Origin: Kondoa malvinella
Taxonomy: Eukaryota; Basidiomycota; Agaricostilbomycetes; Agaricostilbales; Kondoaceae
NCBI GenBank assembly: GCA_039545315.1
Contig: BCIM01000001.1
Location: 234,805-298,804, forward strand
Length of the DNA: 64,000 nucleotides
Direction of reading: 5' to 3'
A program made the translations under genes and the position numbers. Every line of letters begins with the position of its first letter. Within the stretch, counting starts at the first letter, position 1. The notes under the pieces were generated by a model that did no database searches, was not told the DNA's origin, and was given only the letters and a program-made list of their open reading frames with translations. Shown piece by piece: positions 1-11,746 of the stretch.

Positions 1-1722
1 GCACAATGTAACACAAATACGCAGATCGCTTCAGCAATCCAGCAAAACACCGCTGTACGAAGCTATCTCGTCTACATCGGAATTGAATGGCTTGCGAGTG
101 GTACGCGCGCATCGAAAAGAGCCCGCGCTCATCAAGCGGACTTCGGCTGCGATCTTAGCTGCCAACCTGCCGTTCTATCTCCTACAAGCCGCACGTAATC
201 TGTTCAATATACTGCTTGGGATTTTTGCAGCCGGACTCGCTGTGTGTAAGTAACGCAGTGAATGTATCCAGTTCAGTTCTGACGAGAGTACAGGTCTTGT
301 CTGCATAGCTGTCAGCTCTCAGGATAGCTCGCAGACCTTCCTGGCAGTGGCACTCATCAGCGTTGTGGGCCTACCCTCGCATCTAATGGACCTGTTCAGG
401 CAGATTACGGATCTCGAAGGTACATAATGTCTAGCCATCGCTAAGATCGTGAGCTGAATCTATATCCAGTGCATGCCGTATCCATCGCAAGAATGCGATT
501 GATCGCCAGCCTACCTCGCGAAGATCAGAACATTGATCCTCTTGTCGAAAAGTCACCTCAACACCCAAAATTAGCCGGGGCTATTGCCTTTGATCGAGTC
601 AATCTAAGATACACGCCTGATGCGAATCTTGCCCTAAACAATCTTACCTTTAGAATACCAGCTGGCAAGCGTGTTGGCGTATGCGGCAGGTCTGGTAGCG
701 GCAAGTCTTCAACCCTGTCTGCCCTCTTCCGCATGCATGACATTGAGAGTGGCACTGTTACTGGTGACTTTGCCTTTTGTTCACCCAGGTGCTCGGCTAA
801 AACGCTTCTGCAGTGGATGGCATCGACACCATGGCGAAATCGCGCTACGACCTGCGAGATGTAAGTCCTATCATCACAGCAGTATCTTTGCCCTGCTGAA
901 CTTATAGCAATAGTCTATGACTATCATGTATGTTACAGCCAGTCACTAACATGCACGCTAACGCAGACCTGCTCAGACCCCAAGACCCACTACTGCTCGA
1001 GGTAAGCGGTGTTCTCTCCAAGACTGTTAACTTGCCTGAATAATGACAACACAAGCTCACAATCAGAGAAAATTTGGATCCCGAAAAATGCTATACCGAC
1101 ACGGAGATTTGGGCTGCAATCGATAAGGCGTCTGCGAGAAGTATAGTTGATCATCTACCAGGGAAGCTCGATCACGAGGTCAAATGCGACGTACGATCTT
1201 TACAAGTCTGGTTGAGTTGATGCTTACTGCATTGGTGCTATAGGGCGACAGCATTAGCCGCGGACAAAGGCAATTATTGGCTTGTGAGTACAGTCGTCCA
1301 GAATTTGCATAAGCCCCAGTACTGATAGAAATGCAGTATGCCGTGCGCTATGTGAGTCTGGCACCTAGCATGTCACATCTCGGCCTAACTCTTTGCTAGT
1401 GCGAAACCGCCCGATTCTCTGTGAGTTCACACTGCCTTGATCTTTGATGTGCCACTAATCAGTACTGTCAGGCTTGGATGAAGCATCATCTTCTCTTGAC
1501 GAAGCATCAGATCAAGCCATTCAGAGGACTTTACGAACTGCTTTCGACAAGGACACCACCATTTTAGTTGTGGCGCATCGAATGAGCACAATTACCGATC
1601 TAGATTATATTCTGGTGATGGAGAATGGCACAGTGGTCGAGGAAGGCAGACCTGAACAGTTGCTAACGATGGGCGGAAGGTTCGCGAGTTTAGCGCAAGA
1701 GCACAGAAGCGAAAAGTCGTAG
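1..1722 (+). CDS. ABCC-type ABC transporter, C-terminal part (5' end outside window)
   Basis: This is the C-terminal half of an ATP-binding cassette exporter of the multidrug-resistance-associated (ABCC) type, a membrane pump driven by ATP hydrolysis. The first ~250 bases encode part of the second membrane domain, including the family-typical stretch ELNGLRVVRAHRKEP. The second nucleotide-binding domain follows: Walker A GRSGSGKSS (near 690-715), a signature loop SRGQRQLLAL (about 1255-1280), Walker B ILCLDEASSSLD, and the switch histidine in VVAHRMST. The stop is TAG at 1720-1722. Many short introns interrupt the region. Between signature and Walker B, two tiny exons (1337-1351, 15 nt; 1400-1420, 21 nt) are needed to read ALCRALLRNRPILCLDEA. 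The substrate cannot be told from this part. The family assignment is secure; exact exon borders are inferred. Confidence 0.9.
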
Positions 1723-2227
1723 TTGAGCGGCTCTGAACATTGAAACTGAAGTATCAATGCCATGGTACAATAGATCCAGAATACTGCTGAGACCTGTAAA
1801 AGGTCTGAAAGGTCGATAAAAGCTTCGAGACACGTTGCTACGCGCGAGGGACGCGCGTTATTTTTGCCGGACGGGACCACGGGAGGCCCAAGAGAGACAC
1901 AGCTGACGTCGCAGTTGCAGAAAAAACCCTTGCTGCTGTGCAAAAGGTTGTCTATCAAAGGTCGAAAGCATGTGGACTGCGCGGTGCTGTATATAGCTTT
2001 GCGCTGTTAAAAAATAGCCAATGTGCAGTTACAGACATATAGCAGGCCTGGATTGGATCGACGTTGAGTGTCAAGAATCCTCAAGCGGTCGTCCAGAACA
2101 AAGGAAAGAGCGTCAGACGTTAAACAGCTCGACCTGAATTTTCAGATAACCTTCTTACGCAACCATTTATAGATACCCTTCGACTGCACAGAACAAGCCG
2201 CAGCCAAAGCAGTCGAGACTTGACAGC
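1723..2227. other. Intergenic region between ABC and GT90 genes
   Basis: About 500 bp without a supported gene. A TATA-like run (tgtatatagc) at about 1,990 lies 240 bp before the GT90 start and could serve it; this is inference. Confidence 0.4.
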
Positions 2228-3964
2228 ATGCTCAAGACTTTGGGATGGTCAAAAGCGCATAGCAAAGGGGAATATTCGCCAGTCCCTCTAGAATCCCTAG
2301 AACGCAACAACTGGTCTCGCACTTCCACCTCCAAAGACAGCATCCTTCGCAATGTCCTGCTCTACTCTCTTCCAGCTGCTTTGCTGTCTCTGTTTTTGCT
2401 CTCTCTATTTCCGTCGACAACGGCACCTCGTCTACCATCAGTAGAACATCTTCAAGCGCTCAGTACCAATATATCAAGCGATCAAATCGAGCCTGCACTC
2501 AATAGACATTTGACAGCGGAACAATGCGAGATGGTCTTTCCTGGTCTGAACAAGGAAGCAGAACGATCCTTCGCATATTGGAGGGAGAGAGGAGGGATCA
2601 GCGAGGAGCATGTCATGACTGGACAAGAAGGGATTAAGGATCATGGGACAAGAGTGCTTATCTGGAAGAACCGAATGTACATTCGTCATAGAGATGCTGG
2701 ACCAGGTGGAAGAGAGCTAGCTGCCCTTGGACTGATCAGTACGTCTTTGCCCTTTGGATGTTATGAGCGCTTACCGAATCTTCCAATAGACGAAGCCCTA
2801 ATATCGTCTACCGAACCTCTGCCAGACGCCGACTTCGTTATTGACACAACAGATCTAGGCCACGGCGGCGTCGACGCTCCTTTACTGGCCCTATGTCGCA
2901 GACCGGATGCGAAGCAGCTCTTTGTTATGCCAGACTTTGGCTTCGGCGTGAGTAGTCTTGCTTGCCTACAAACACATTCAAGTCTGACAAGGAATAGACG
3001 TGGCCTGAACCAGGAGTGAACAGCTTTATAGAAGTACGAGATAAAGCAGAGATTGTCGAATCGCGGATGAGCTGGCAAGAAAAGATTCCGAGACTGTTTT
3101 GGAGAGGGGCGACCTGGGTCAATGACATAAGACCTCAGCTTATAGCTATAGTAAGCCTAATTACCCTGTGCTGGACTACGTGTGCTGAGTGTCTTTTAGT
3201 CTGATAAGAACCCCAAATGGGGCGACGTGACGAATCTAGAGTAAGTCGAGCTTGATCGGGTGTCGAACCATGCCAATCTTGCATGTCCAGCTGGGCCAAA
3301 GAGAAAGACAGGATCATGACTATGGACGAGCACTGTCAGTCTCCATCACTGACTTCGTGCGAACATACTGACGACGAGTGCAGGCAAATGGAAGTATCTC
3401 GCCCATGTCGAAGGCTCAGCCTACTCTGGAAGATTCAAGTCAGCTTCCTAAACTGTACTCGTGGACCGAGGCTCACCTATGCTTTCGACAGATATCTCAC
3501 TCAATGCCGATCAGTCATGATAACACATCCGCTGCATTACATCCAGCACTACACGCATCTGTAGGTATCCACTCTCTACGTGATAAGAAAGAGGCTAACT
3601 ACCATCAGGCTGAATTCGAAACAAGGCTCGCCAGAACAGAATGTGATTATGACAGGCCAAAACTTTCACGGCCTCGAAACGATCATGAACAAGCTTCTAG
3701 CAGATGACGAATACGGCGAAAGACTAGCCAACACTTCATACGCTTTCTGGCGACATTGGCTGTCCCCCGCATCGACGAATTGCGCTTGGAGAGCAGTCAT
3801 TAAGAATTATGCTGCAGCACAGACGTTCAAGCCAGAGTGGAGACCAGGAGAGGATGTGAGTTGGGCGTCGTATACAATCATGAGAAAGACGAGCTGGACT
3901 CCGTCGTGATGGGCTGTAGGCATTCCATAGAGGGTCTTTGTACCTATTGTACACGAGCAAATAG
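2228..3964 (+). CDS. GT90 / CAP10-type glycosyltransferase, type II membrane protein
   Basis: This is a glycosyltransferase of CAZy family 90, related to the cryptococcal capsule protein CAP10. These are Golgi/ER enzymes adding xylose or another sugar to glycans. A cytoplasmic tail and one signal-anchor (LLYSLPAALLSLFLLSLF, about residues 40-57) open the protein. Family motifs follow across introns: KIPRLFWRGAT, then KWKYLAHVEGSAYSGRFK (exon near 3385-3440), then a conserved block reading FWRHWLSP and YAAAQ. The exon ending RPGED can either read through to a stop at 3909 or splice at a consensus donor (gtgagt, 3857) to an exon ending at 3964. I prefer the spliced form because the donor is canonical. 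The donor and acceptor sugars are unknown. The ATG at 2228 gives the complete signal-anchor. Confidence 0.85.
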
Positions 3965-4221
3965 CATCATGAGAGTTGAAACGCTTGAAGTCAAGGGTAT
4001 CGTCAAGCTATCATTCTTCTTCAGATACTAATAGTATCTAATAGGTATCGAGTATCAGGGCTACTTCGCTGTGCGAGCCGAGAGCAACAAGCATCTGAAA
4101 TTGCGTGCATCGCTTGGAGACCAACGGCGAAGAACTCATCCGAGGTGCGTAGTATATCACACAAGTACGTCTACCTTGCTGACCTTGCTGTTTAATAGCA
4201 CAGAAGAGTGAACAAATTGTC

Positions 4222-5046
4222 ATGCCCGTCGCTACCATCCACCTCATCTCGCTGGTTTCACCTTCACAGCTGCCGGCTTTGCTCAGACACATCAAGGTCA
4301 GCAATATCAAACCTCTTATAATGTCGAAGCCTATACGCTGGATTATCAGACCAGAGAATATCAATCCGTCAGAACTTCTGGAGCCCCGTTGGGATCTGCT
4401 CGTAATCTTTGAGGAAAGCCAGGCTTCTGGTGAACTGGTACGCACAATCGAAAGCGGATCTTCATCCTTCCGTGTCGAGAAACACTGGTCAACTCGCACT
4501 GCCATCCCAACTCGACTGACCAAAGACTTTCTCGCTCAAACCAACCCGTCTCTCCTCTATCCCGACCCTGCTTCTCTACCAGCTTTGACCGGCGCACTTA
4601 ATGCACCTATACTTAAAGAATCTTCGCAAGATTTATCCTTCAGTCCAGACCTAAGAACTTGGATTGGCGACTCGGAATCCTCTCTACCCGTAAAAGGCGC
4701 TATCAGCATGCTCAATCTTCTTTCCTTCAAGCCAGAAATGAAGTCTTCCTACATGAAATACGGCAAAGCTTTCGCCGAGACCATTGGTTCAAAGAGAGGC
4801 GGAAACGCAAAGCTGGTCGGCAACCTCATTGACACGAAAGATCAGCCAGGTCAATGGCATGAATTTGCCCTCGCCCATTATCCTTCTTTGCTTCATTTCG
4901 CCGATATGTTGGCCAGTAAGGATTATCAAGCTGTCAATCAAGAGCATAGAGTGGGAGCTTTGGCTGATACGTGCATCTTGTGCACGAGCGAGTTGGAACT
5001 GGCGGATGTAGGCAATGAAGGGCAGGCAGGAAAGGCAAAGCTATGA
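4222..5046 (+). CDS. DUF1330-like dimeric alpha-beta barrel protein, single exon
   Basis: An intronless 274-residue protein, unusual here because most neighbours are split. The second half (about residues 155-265) starts with GAISMLNLLSFKP and contains YMKYGKAF and HYPSLLHFADMLASKDYQ, the pattern of DUF1330/EthD-like ferredoxin-fold barrels that often act as small isomerases, monooxygenases or ligand binders. The first half (from VATIHLISLVSPSQLPALL) looks like a diverged second copy of the same fold, so one chain may form a barrel that usually needs a dimer; that part is inference. No catalytic residues can be assigned. The ATG at 4222 is the first in frame. The upstream GT90 gene ends about 260 bp before it. 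Function is unknown. Confidence 0.7.
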   Translation: MPVATIHLISLVSPSQLPALLRHIKVSNIKPLIMSKPIRWIIRPENINPSELLEPRWDLLVIFEESQASGELVRTIESGSSSFRVEKHWSTRTAIPTRLTKDFLAQTNPSLLYPDPASLPALTGALNAPILKESSQDLSFSPDLRTWIGDSESSLPVKGAISMLNLLSFKPEMKSSYMKYGKAFAETIGSKRGGNAKLVGNLIDTKDQPGQWHEFALAHYPSLLHFADMLASKDYQAVNQEHRVGALADTCILCTSELELADVGNEGQAGKAKL

Positions 5047-5229
5047 GAAGAGATGATTATGGCCGGCCGAGCAGGGCATGTCGAAGCATTGTACAGCCTT
5101 GCAATATCATTGTAATCAAGTGTCGTTATAGCCAGAGGTGGCAGACACTGGGCAATGCAAGCTTCGCATCATCGTGTCATTTCGAGAAGTGCTCCCTCTG
5201 CGACAAACGAGCATCTGTCACTCCCACAC

Positions 5230-5882
5230 ATGGCCAGTAAAGCTAAAGCAGCCGTGTCAAGCTCTAAAACGACTCGTCCAAGCGATCAAGGTACGTTCAT
5301 CCTGCTATCGTAAACTTCGTGAGAAACTGAACATTTCACCAGGTATCTCGACCACAACAGCTATTGTGCTCAGTCTGATCGGTATGCAGAGCTCGTGGCT
5401 ACTTATAACGCCAACAGACAAGATCTTCAAGCGCTAGCTAACAAGGCAGGCGAACTAGAGCGAGATGCAGATGAGCACAAGTCCGTCTATTTCCCCTCTC
5501 TACCTCCTTGTTGGCTGAGACCTTGAATCAGATTGGTGATACAAACGCTAGAAGATACAATGAAGACGGATCCGGACAGGAAATGTTTTCGCATGATTGA
5601 TTCTGTGCTGGTTGAGCGGACGGTCAAGGAGGTCTTGCCTGCGCTCAAGACGACGCTGGAGAAGCTTGTTGAGACAATGCAAGGTATAGCTAATGCTTAT
5701 AGTGCGTACTCGTGTCGGTCTATCCATGTTGTGTAAACGCTAAATGCGACATCCAGGCGAAAAGGAGAAAGAACAAAACGAATTCGTAAAGGTAGGGCAC
5801 AAATGCATGTCATCAGTCTAAGCGCTGAAGCATATCAACGGTGGCCCTACAGAAGTGGAATATCCAGATAAAGAACAGCTAG
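5230..5882 (+). CDS. GIM4: Prefoldin subunit 2
   Basis: This encodes subunit 2 (a beta-type subunit) of prefoldin, the hexameric cytosolic chaperone that hands unfolded actin and tubulin to the CCT chaperonin. Four exons can be read. Exon 1 starts MASKAKAAVSSSKTTRPSDQ at 5230. Exon 2 holds the first coiled-coil half with NANRQDLQALANKAGELE. Exon 3 (about 5533-5700) carries the family core MKTDPDRKCFRMIDSVLVE and RTVKEVLPALK, the central beta-hairpin followed by the second helix. A short last exon (5853-5882) gives KWNIQIKNS and a TAG stop. The total of about 115-130 residues fits the family. The gene is tail-to-tail with Vps17, with an 84 bp gap. The family call is very secure. Confidence 0.93.
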
Positions 5883-5966
5883 TCTGCTACTACGGAAGAA
5901 GAATAGACATAATCCAAATTGTACAATACATGCAGGCAGCTGGTTTCTGCCCTAGGAGTAATACAT

Positions 5967-8053
5967 TCAAAAACCGTTCGCCAATTTGGCAGCTGCTGAG
6001 CGGGCATCTACCCTCCTACGCTCATCCACTACCCTTTCACGACCTTTGATACTGTCCGTCGCCCCTCCTGGCAACACCACGCTCTTTGCCAAATCATTGA
6101 TACGAGATTGACTAGCTGAAGCAGCGCGATTATGTGTAGGTGGGACAAACATGCTCTGGCTACCGGGTCGAATGGCAGGCGAAGAAGGTTGACTAGGGAC
6201 TGAACCGCTTCTTGAATGACTTGATGAAGGTCTTTCAGGCGCAAGCGAGGGAGAAGGTTGATGCACATAGACGATTTCCCCTGCGCTCTTAGCTGGTATG
6301 TTCTTTATTGCTGGTCGAAGCTGATCCAGATCTTTAAGTGCTTGTTTCTCGAAAGCAGCACCCGTTCTGGCATGCAGCATGAGCGCTTCGAAGAAATCGT
6401 CGTGCATCTGTTTCGTGTGTGCTTGTAGTGAAGGTGCGAGACGCTCAGAGACAGCTTGAACTTTCGCAGCGAGGACATTTTCGACTTTCTTTGCGTCTTC
6501 AAATTCGTCTAGCGCTTCATCGGCTCGCTCGGGCTTGATGTTGTTGCTGGACTTTAGCTTTTCGATCTGCCGTTTCTTATTGATGGCATTCTTGCTTGCG
6601 TTTCTGTGTTCTTCCACTATAAGTTGGCGTTGCAGGAGGGCATCCTGTGGGACAAACACAACTTCAGCCTGCGTGCAGGTAGAGTTTGATATGAACCCAC
6701 CTTTGCTTCTTTAGCCTCTGCACTACTGTACGCCAGTGCATCCGCTAATGTCACGCTCTCCGCTGTTGCTAGCCCGGAATCAATATCGCCTAATCGCCTC
6801 GTCCCCTCGGCTACCTTCCTGAAACCGAGCTGTAAAGGTTTATGCTGCTCGACTGTCGAGAATGCCGCGAGTTGCTCTGATGCGTCGTATAGTGCTCCAG
6901 CCAAAACTATTAGTCATGATACACTTAGCATAGAACATGCAAAGCCAATAAAAGACAAACGTTTCCTATTCCTCCCAACTTTATCAATTGCTCGCGCAAC
7001 ATCCGCAAACGTAGTTTCTAGCTGAGCCATATCCCCTTTGATATGCGACATGTCATCTTCGGGATCATACGATGATTTACTCGACCTCAGCCCAAGGGAC
7101 CCAAACGAAGAAGAAGGTTTCAACCTCCGTCGAATAGTCACTGGCGTATAACCGAAATGCGCTTCCAAGAATGAACGGACTTCATCGTCTCGGGCTAGGT
7201 TAAAGTCGCGCGAGATTCGGTCAAACCATTTCTGGAAAGCGGTTCGGAGGAGTCGTTCTTCTTCTTCTGCGTTGGCGGCTGCTGTTTCTGTTAGAGGTAA
7301 GGCGGGAATGATGAGTTGTGGGTGGTTGGAAGCTAGTGCGAGATGAAGGGCTATGCATTCGCCGAAAGAACGGGAGAAAGGTTTGATGTGCGCTTGGTGA
7401 TAGGTTGATAGGTTGGTCTGTTCGTCCGGCAACCAACGTGAGCGGTGATACCGTACTCATAGGTTTGGACGAACCGCAGCTTCCATCTTGACCCATAGAT
7501 CTTTCTTATTCCTCTCCATGCCCAACACGCGAATTCGAACATAACCCTCAACACGATCCTTCTCCCTCAAAGCTTCCAGATTCGCTGCAGCTTCTCTACT
7601 CTGCTGCATTCCCTGTCTCGCTCTAGCCTGAGCCTGCTCCTGCGCCTGCTGAGCATTATACCTCGCTCCAGATGAGATGGGCGCAGTATCGTCATCTGAT
7701 ATCTCTACTCGCGCAGGTGGAGGAGGTTCACGAGTGTAAGGGCTACGAGCTTGACCTGGACTTTGACGAGCAGGACTAGATTGAGGCTGCTTCCATGGTG
7801 AAGGCGCAGATTGTTGCGCTGAGAAGTTACCTGAGCTGCTGGAGATGGGTGAAGCAGGCCATTGTGCTACATTTGGGCTGTTGAGCTGCTGTTGTTGTAT
7901 TCTAGAGGGCCCTGCAGATGAGGACGTTGACGGCGTATGCACCTCTTTGGCTGGTGGCTCTGGAGGTATTTCTTGCGACGGAGTGGGCCTGTGTTGCGTG
8001 CTGATCTGCTTCTTGGGCGACTCAATGATCTGCGACACGCCCAACGGATCCAT
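5967..8053 (-). CDS. VPS17: Sorting nexin Vps17 (retromer PX-BAR subunit)
   Basis: This is a sorting nexin with a PX domain followed by a BAR domain, the Vps17-type subunit that pairs with Vps5 to bend endosomal membranes for retromer recycling to the Golgi. The N-terminal ~150 residues are disordered and rich in Ser, Pro and Gln. The PX domain begins at YVRIRVLGMERNKKDLWVKM and continues after an intron with IIPALPL. It ends with the Vps17-typical block DDEVRSFLEAHFGYTP. The C-terminal helices (6.0-7.0 kb) form the BAR coiled coil (RNASKNAINKKRQIEKLK and VENVLAAKVQAVSERLAPSL), followed by a Ser/Pro tail. The ATG at 8053 (MDPLGVSQIIESPKK) is the first in frame. The 5' end faces the metalloprotease gene across about 230 bp. 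Confidence 0.88.
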
Positions 8054-8281
8054 GATTGGATCGCTTTTGATGCCCTTGCGTCGAAGGTCAACGCCAAACG
8101 GTGATGTCTCGCTGAATTGGCTGCTCTTTCTGCTACCCTTTCAGCTGCTGTTGTGCGCCCGTGTCTACTGCAAATCGGGCAGTCTGGTGATATATATCGC
8201 TGTTTGCGTGGGAAAGCCTAAATTGCCAATTCGCGGTCCCTTCGTCTGGATTCGGTCTGTGCCTTTTGCTCCTAGACAAGC

Positions 8282-9787
8282 ATGCCTGTCTCTGTCAAGA
8301 TTACTTCTACTGCTATGCATGATTCTCTCTGTCTCCATCCTCCTCAGGGCAATGATGCTCCTCTGCCCGTCGCAAACACTTTGCACCGCAAGTGCTTCTT
8401 TTGCCAGCTTACTTCTAGCTAAACCTGTTCCCAGTCGACGTTGGTGACAAGGGACGCGATCTGCTCCTTGATCAGCGCTTTCTAGCTGTTCTCGTGTTTG
8501 TTCACCATCAGGTGTTTAGGCCCAACTCAGGATCTGCGCAGGAAATTGGATCGTGTATGGCCCAACGGCGCACGCATCCCGTGAGTGCTTCCCGTCACTG
8601 TTTGAAGCATCCTGATGTTACGGTCTAGTTATGCCTTCGTCCCGACTTTTGGCATTCCAGCCTCGCCAACGGAGAAGCGCAAGATTCGCGAAACGATCGA
8701 TGAATGGCAGCGCTACGGCTGTATTACCTTCGTCATGATCGAAGATCCAGCAGAAGCCCGCATTCGGGTAGGCCTGAACGAAAGTGATGGTAATGTCTCT
8801 CAACTCCTGCTTATTTTGGGTGGACTGATTACGAGCAGGCTGTTGGTCCATGGTAGGAACCGGAGTTGCCAACGATCAATTGGCCAAGATTACCATGAGC
8901 AAGTTGTCGTCTGAGCATCCTTTCATCGGCTGACGCGAAAGGCTAGATCTGGCTACTGTCACCGACGAGGATGAGACTTCAGAGCTCGAGCGCTCTCACA
9001 TTCTCCGTATGTACATCTTTGACAGAGACTCGAGGCGCTCACACCTTTGCAGACGAGTTCGGTCACGGTTTGCCTCTCTCCTTGCTTTCCATGAGCTCTC
9101 CACTGACACTCTTCGCAGCTCTAGGCCTACTACACGAGCATCAGTCTCCAGCGCGAGACCATTCGAAACCGGCTGCTACAGATCAAGTATACACATACTT
9201 CGCTCTCCTTCAGAACGGCGGCTGGGACAAGAAGACTGTGAACGACCAGATCTTGAAGAGTTTGCCCACAGATGTAGTTACCAACTTCAGTCGCATCGAT
9301 CCAGACAGCATCAGTATGTCTGCTATCGCTACAACTGTTCGAGATTGTCTGATGATCTTTTCAGTGGCCTATGAGCTGCCTGCAGACCTATCAGAAGGTC
9401 TTGGTCTTGGTAAAATTGCTATGAAGCGCAACAGCAAGCTCTCTGACATGGACAAGGTGAGACCTTCACAACGAGCTCACTGCGAAATTTGACTGTTTTC
9501 AGGCTTGGATGACCATTACCTATCCTTTCCTCAATGGTGTCACTCAACCAGACCCCGCTTGGACTCTGGAAAGGGCACTAGATGTAGCGGGATTGACCGA
9601 AGCAATTGCCCCGCAAGTGCGAAGTCTAATTCTCAAAGCCAAAGGTCAGCAGGTCGTCTTAAAATATCTTGTCAGCTGTGCTCAAATGAACTCTCCGGAT
9701 GCCACTACTATCCGTCGTTTGTTTTCGGACTGGTGTATGCGAGTCAGACAGGAAGAGGCTACAGCTCGTCTTGTGCTCGGTGCTTGA
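8282..9787 (+). CDS. Astacin-like zinc metalloprotease, copy A
   Basis: This is a metzincin protease, first of a tandem pair. A domain opening VWPNGARIPYAFVPTFG resembles the start of astacin catalytic domains. The zinc motif HEFGHALGLLHEH reads only after splicing three exons: ...SHIL+C, a 15-nt exon at 9053-9067 (ACGAG...CACG), and the exon from 9119. All three histidines and the catalytic glutamate are intact. The methionine turn SIMAY is likewise split by an intron (about 9311-9366). The C-terminal part (SDMDKAWMTITYPF onward) matches copy B and ends at TGA 9785-9787. No signal peptide is visible at the ATG of 8282, but the joins of the first exons are uncertain. Astacin family membership is inferred from the HExxHxxGxxHE plus SxMxY pattern. 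Confidence 0.75.
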
Positions 9788-10010
9788 TCTCATGTAATGT
9801 GAAGCAATAAAGTCCCCTGTCCCGCCCGTCTTCTGATGTTAGAGATCTAGGCGCTTTGATCGAATGTGTTGTACAGCAATATGGTCCACTCCTCTGCGGA
9901 TTCTGATCATTCGCATGATCGCCAAGTGAGCGCCCGCAATAGCGGTCGCGGCCCATAAGAGGCGCCTATAAGATTGAAGCTCTTTCCCTCTCCTCTCTTA
10001 CTCTTCCTCA

Positions 10011-11449
10011 ATGGCGGCCAACGAAATGCAAGCAATGAAGATCTGTTTCGAGTTCGTGCTTTCCCACTCATATGTACAGCAGCCTTGACTGACGATTGGT
10101 ACAGTCGTGAACTTCCCGTAACTCAACTCGAGAGTAAGACTGTCGGTAACGACAGCACCGACGTGGATGGAGCGTACAAGGCTGGTATGCTGTCTCTCTG
10201 TTTCGTTCTCCTGATGCTGACATACTGTAGTGTTCATCCGCTGTGAGTGGTTCTGCTCGAGGTACCCTTCTGCGTCTGAACCGGCGAAGCTTCTTGGATG
10301 TGGCCTAATGTATGTCTGTCCGAACGTTGTGTTGCGACTGAAGCTCACGTCGCGCTTTGCTAGGGAGCTACCATCACCTACGGTTTCTTTGGTGACTACA
10401 AAGGCACAGAGAATCAGCAACGCAAGGTCAAGGGAGCCATCACTGGTTGGGTGAGTCTTTAGTCTAGTTTTTCCACTGGACTTCTAAAGCTTTGTCGCAG
10501 ACCGACTATGCCAACATTGTCTTTGTCCGCGCTATTGACGATGCGGATGCCCAAGTTCGCATTGGCTTTTATCCTTCTCAGGGTGTGAGTCGCGATCTTT
10601 CTTACGGGACACTCGACTCATCAGTGCATCAGTCCTGGAGCTACTGTGGCACGCAGGTACTCCAAATTCCCAAGGATGAACGTACCATGAAGTAAGCTTG
10701 TTCCGTATATTCGTACAAATTCTGACCTTTATTTAAGCCTTGGCTGCGTCAAAGACGCCGAGACCATGGAGGAAGAAGATTTCGGAGTCATCTGCCATGA
10801 ATTTGGTCACACCCTTGGCTTGTTGCATGAGCATCAAAGCATCGTCCGAGACAAGACCATCACCTTCAATGAGGAGGCAGTTTATGAGTACTTTGGTGGT
10901 CCACCCAACAATTGGTCCCGCGCTCAGGTCAAACGTCAAATATTGGACGTCTATGCCAAACAGGATGTGAGTAACTACAGTAAATTGGACGTGCGTAATA
11001 TCTCTCGTATTACTGCACTTGCTTATACAATTAACAGCTCACTTCTATCATGGAGTACAACTTTGCCGCCTTCTTGACCGTTCAGAAAATCGAGATCAAG
11101 CGCAATTCCGTCCTATCTGACATGGACAAGGCTTTTGTCACCAGTAAGTCCCCGAAGAAAATCTTGTCCCTTCGTCTGACTTGAATTCTTTAGTCAATTA
11201 TCCTCGCTTCGGTACTCAGACTGGGCAGGATGGCAAAGTCCAGATGTCTCTTGAGAAAGCTTTGAGCATCGCTGGTTTGAAAGACGAGGCTTTGCTCAAG
11301 AGGATCCTGAAAGCCAAGGTGACTTCCGTTGCACACATGTCGTGCTGTCGACTGACATGTTTGAATAGGATGCTGCAACCATTCGCTTCTTGTTCACCAG
11401 ATGGGTGGTCAGCCAACAAGAGAAGACTGTGAACGCTGGCGCTGCTTGA
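10011..11449 (+). CDS. Astacin-like zinc metalloprotease, copy B
   Basis: This second copy of the metalloprotease lies 220 bp after copy A on the same strand. After introns the domain begins MWPNGATITYGFFGDYKG. Then come ITGWTDYANIVFVRAIDDAD and the uninterrupted zinc motif HEFGHTLGLLHEHQ (10796-10837). The methionine turn SIMEY lies at 11044-11058, just after an intron. The tail YPRFGTQTG and LSIAGLKDEALLKRILKAK aligns with copy A, and both proteins end in Ala-rich residues. All metzincin ligands are present, so the enzyme is probably active. The first exon (MAANEMQAMKICFEF or slightly different) gives no recognisable signal peptide, which suggests either a cytosolic protease or an unrecognised first exon. 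The substrate is unknown. Confidence 0.77.
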
Positions 11450-11746
11450 TTTATGACTTGTTATCACAAAGGGTTTTGGTTTCGCGAATGCATGATTTGA
11501 TGACTACTACCGTGGACTATCGTGCCTCTATCCATCCATGTCTTCCCATCCATGGCAAGCTGCTTTTCCGCTCGAACCGAGTTCATTCACATTGCCAGAC
11601 GGTGATGAATCGGTTGTTCTTTTCTACAGTACAATTGAGAGTCAAAGCATCTTCGACTATTTACTCTTTCTCCCGTGCAATAGCTCGTTCGTCCTACTTT
11701 CACATTCACATTACATCCACAAATACAACTTTGGCCAGCCGACCTT

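Noticed and set aside
7845..8447. 200-codon plus-strand frame
   Set aside because: Opposite-strand shadow of the Vps17 N-terminus; Cys-rich with no family resemblance.
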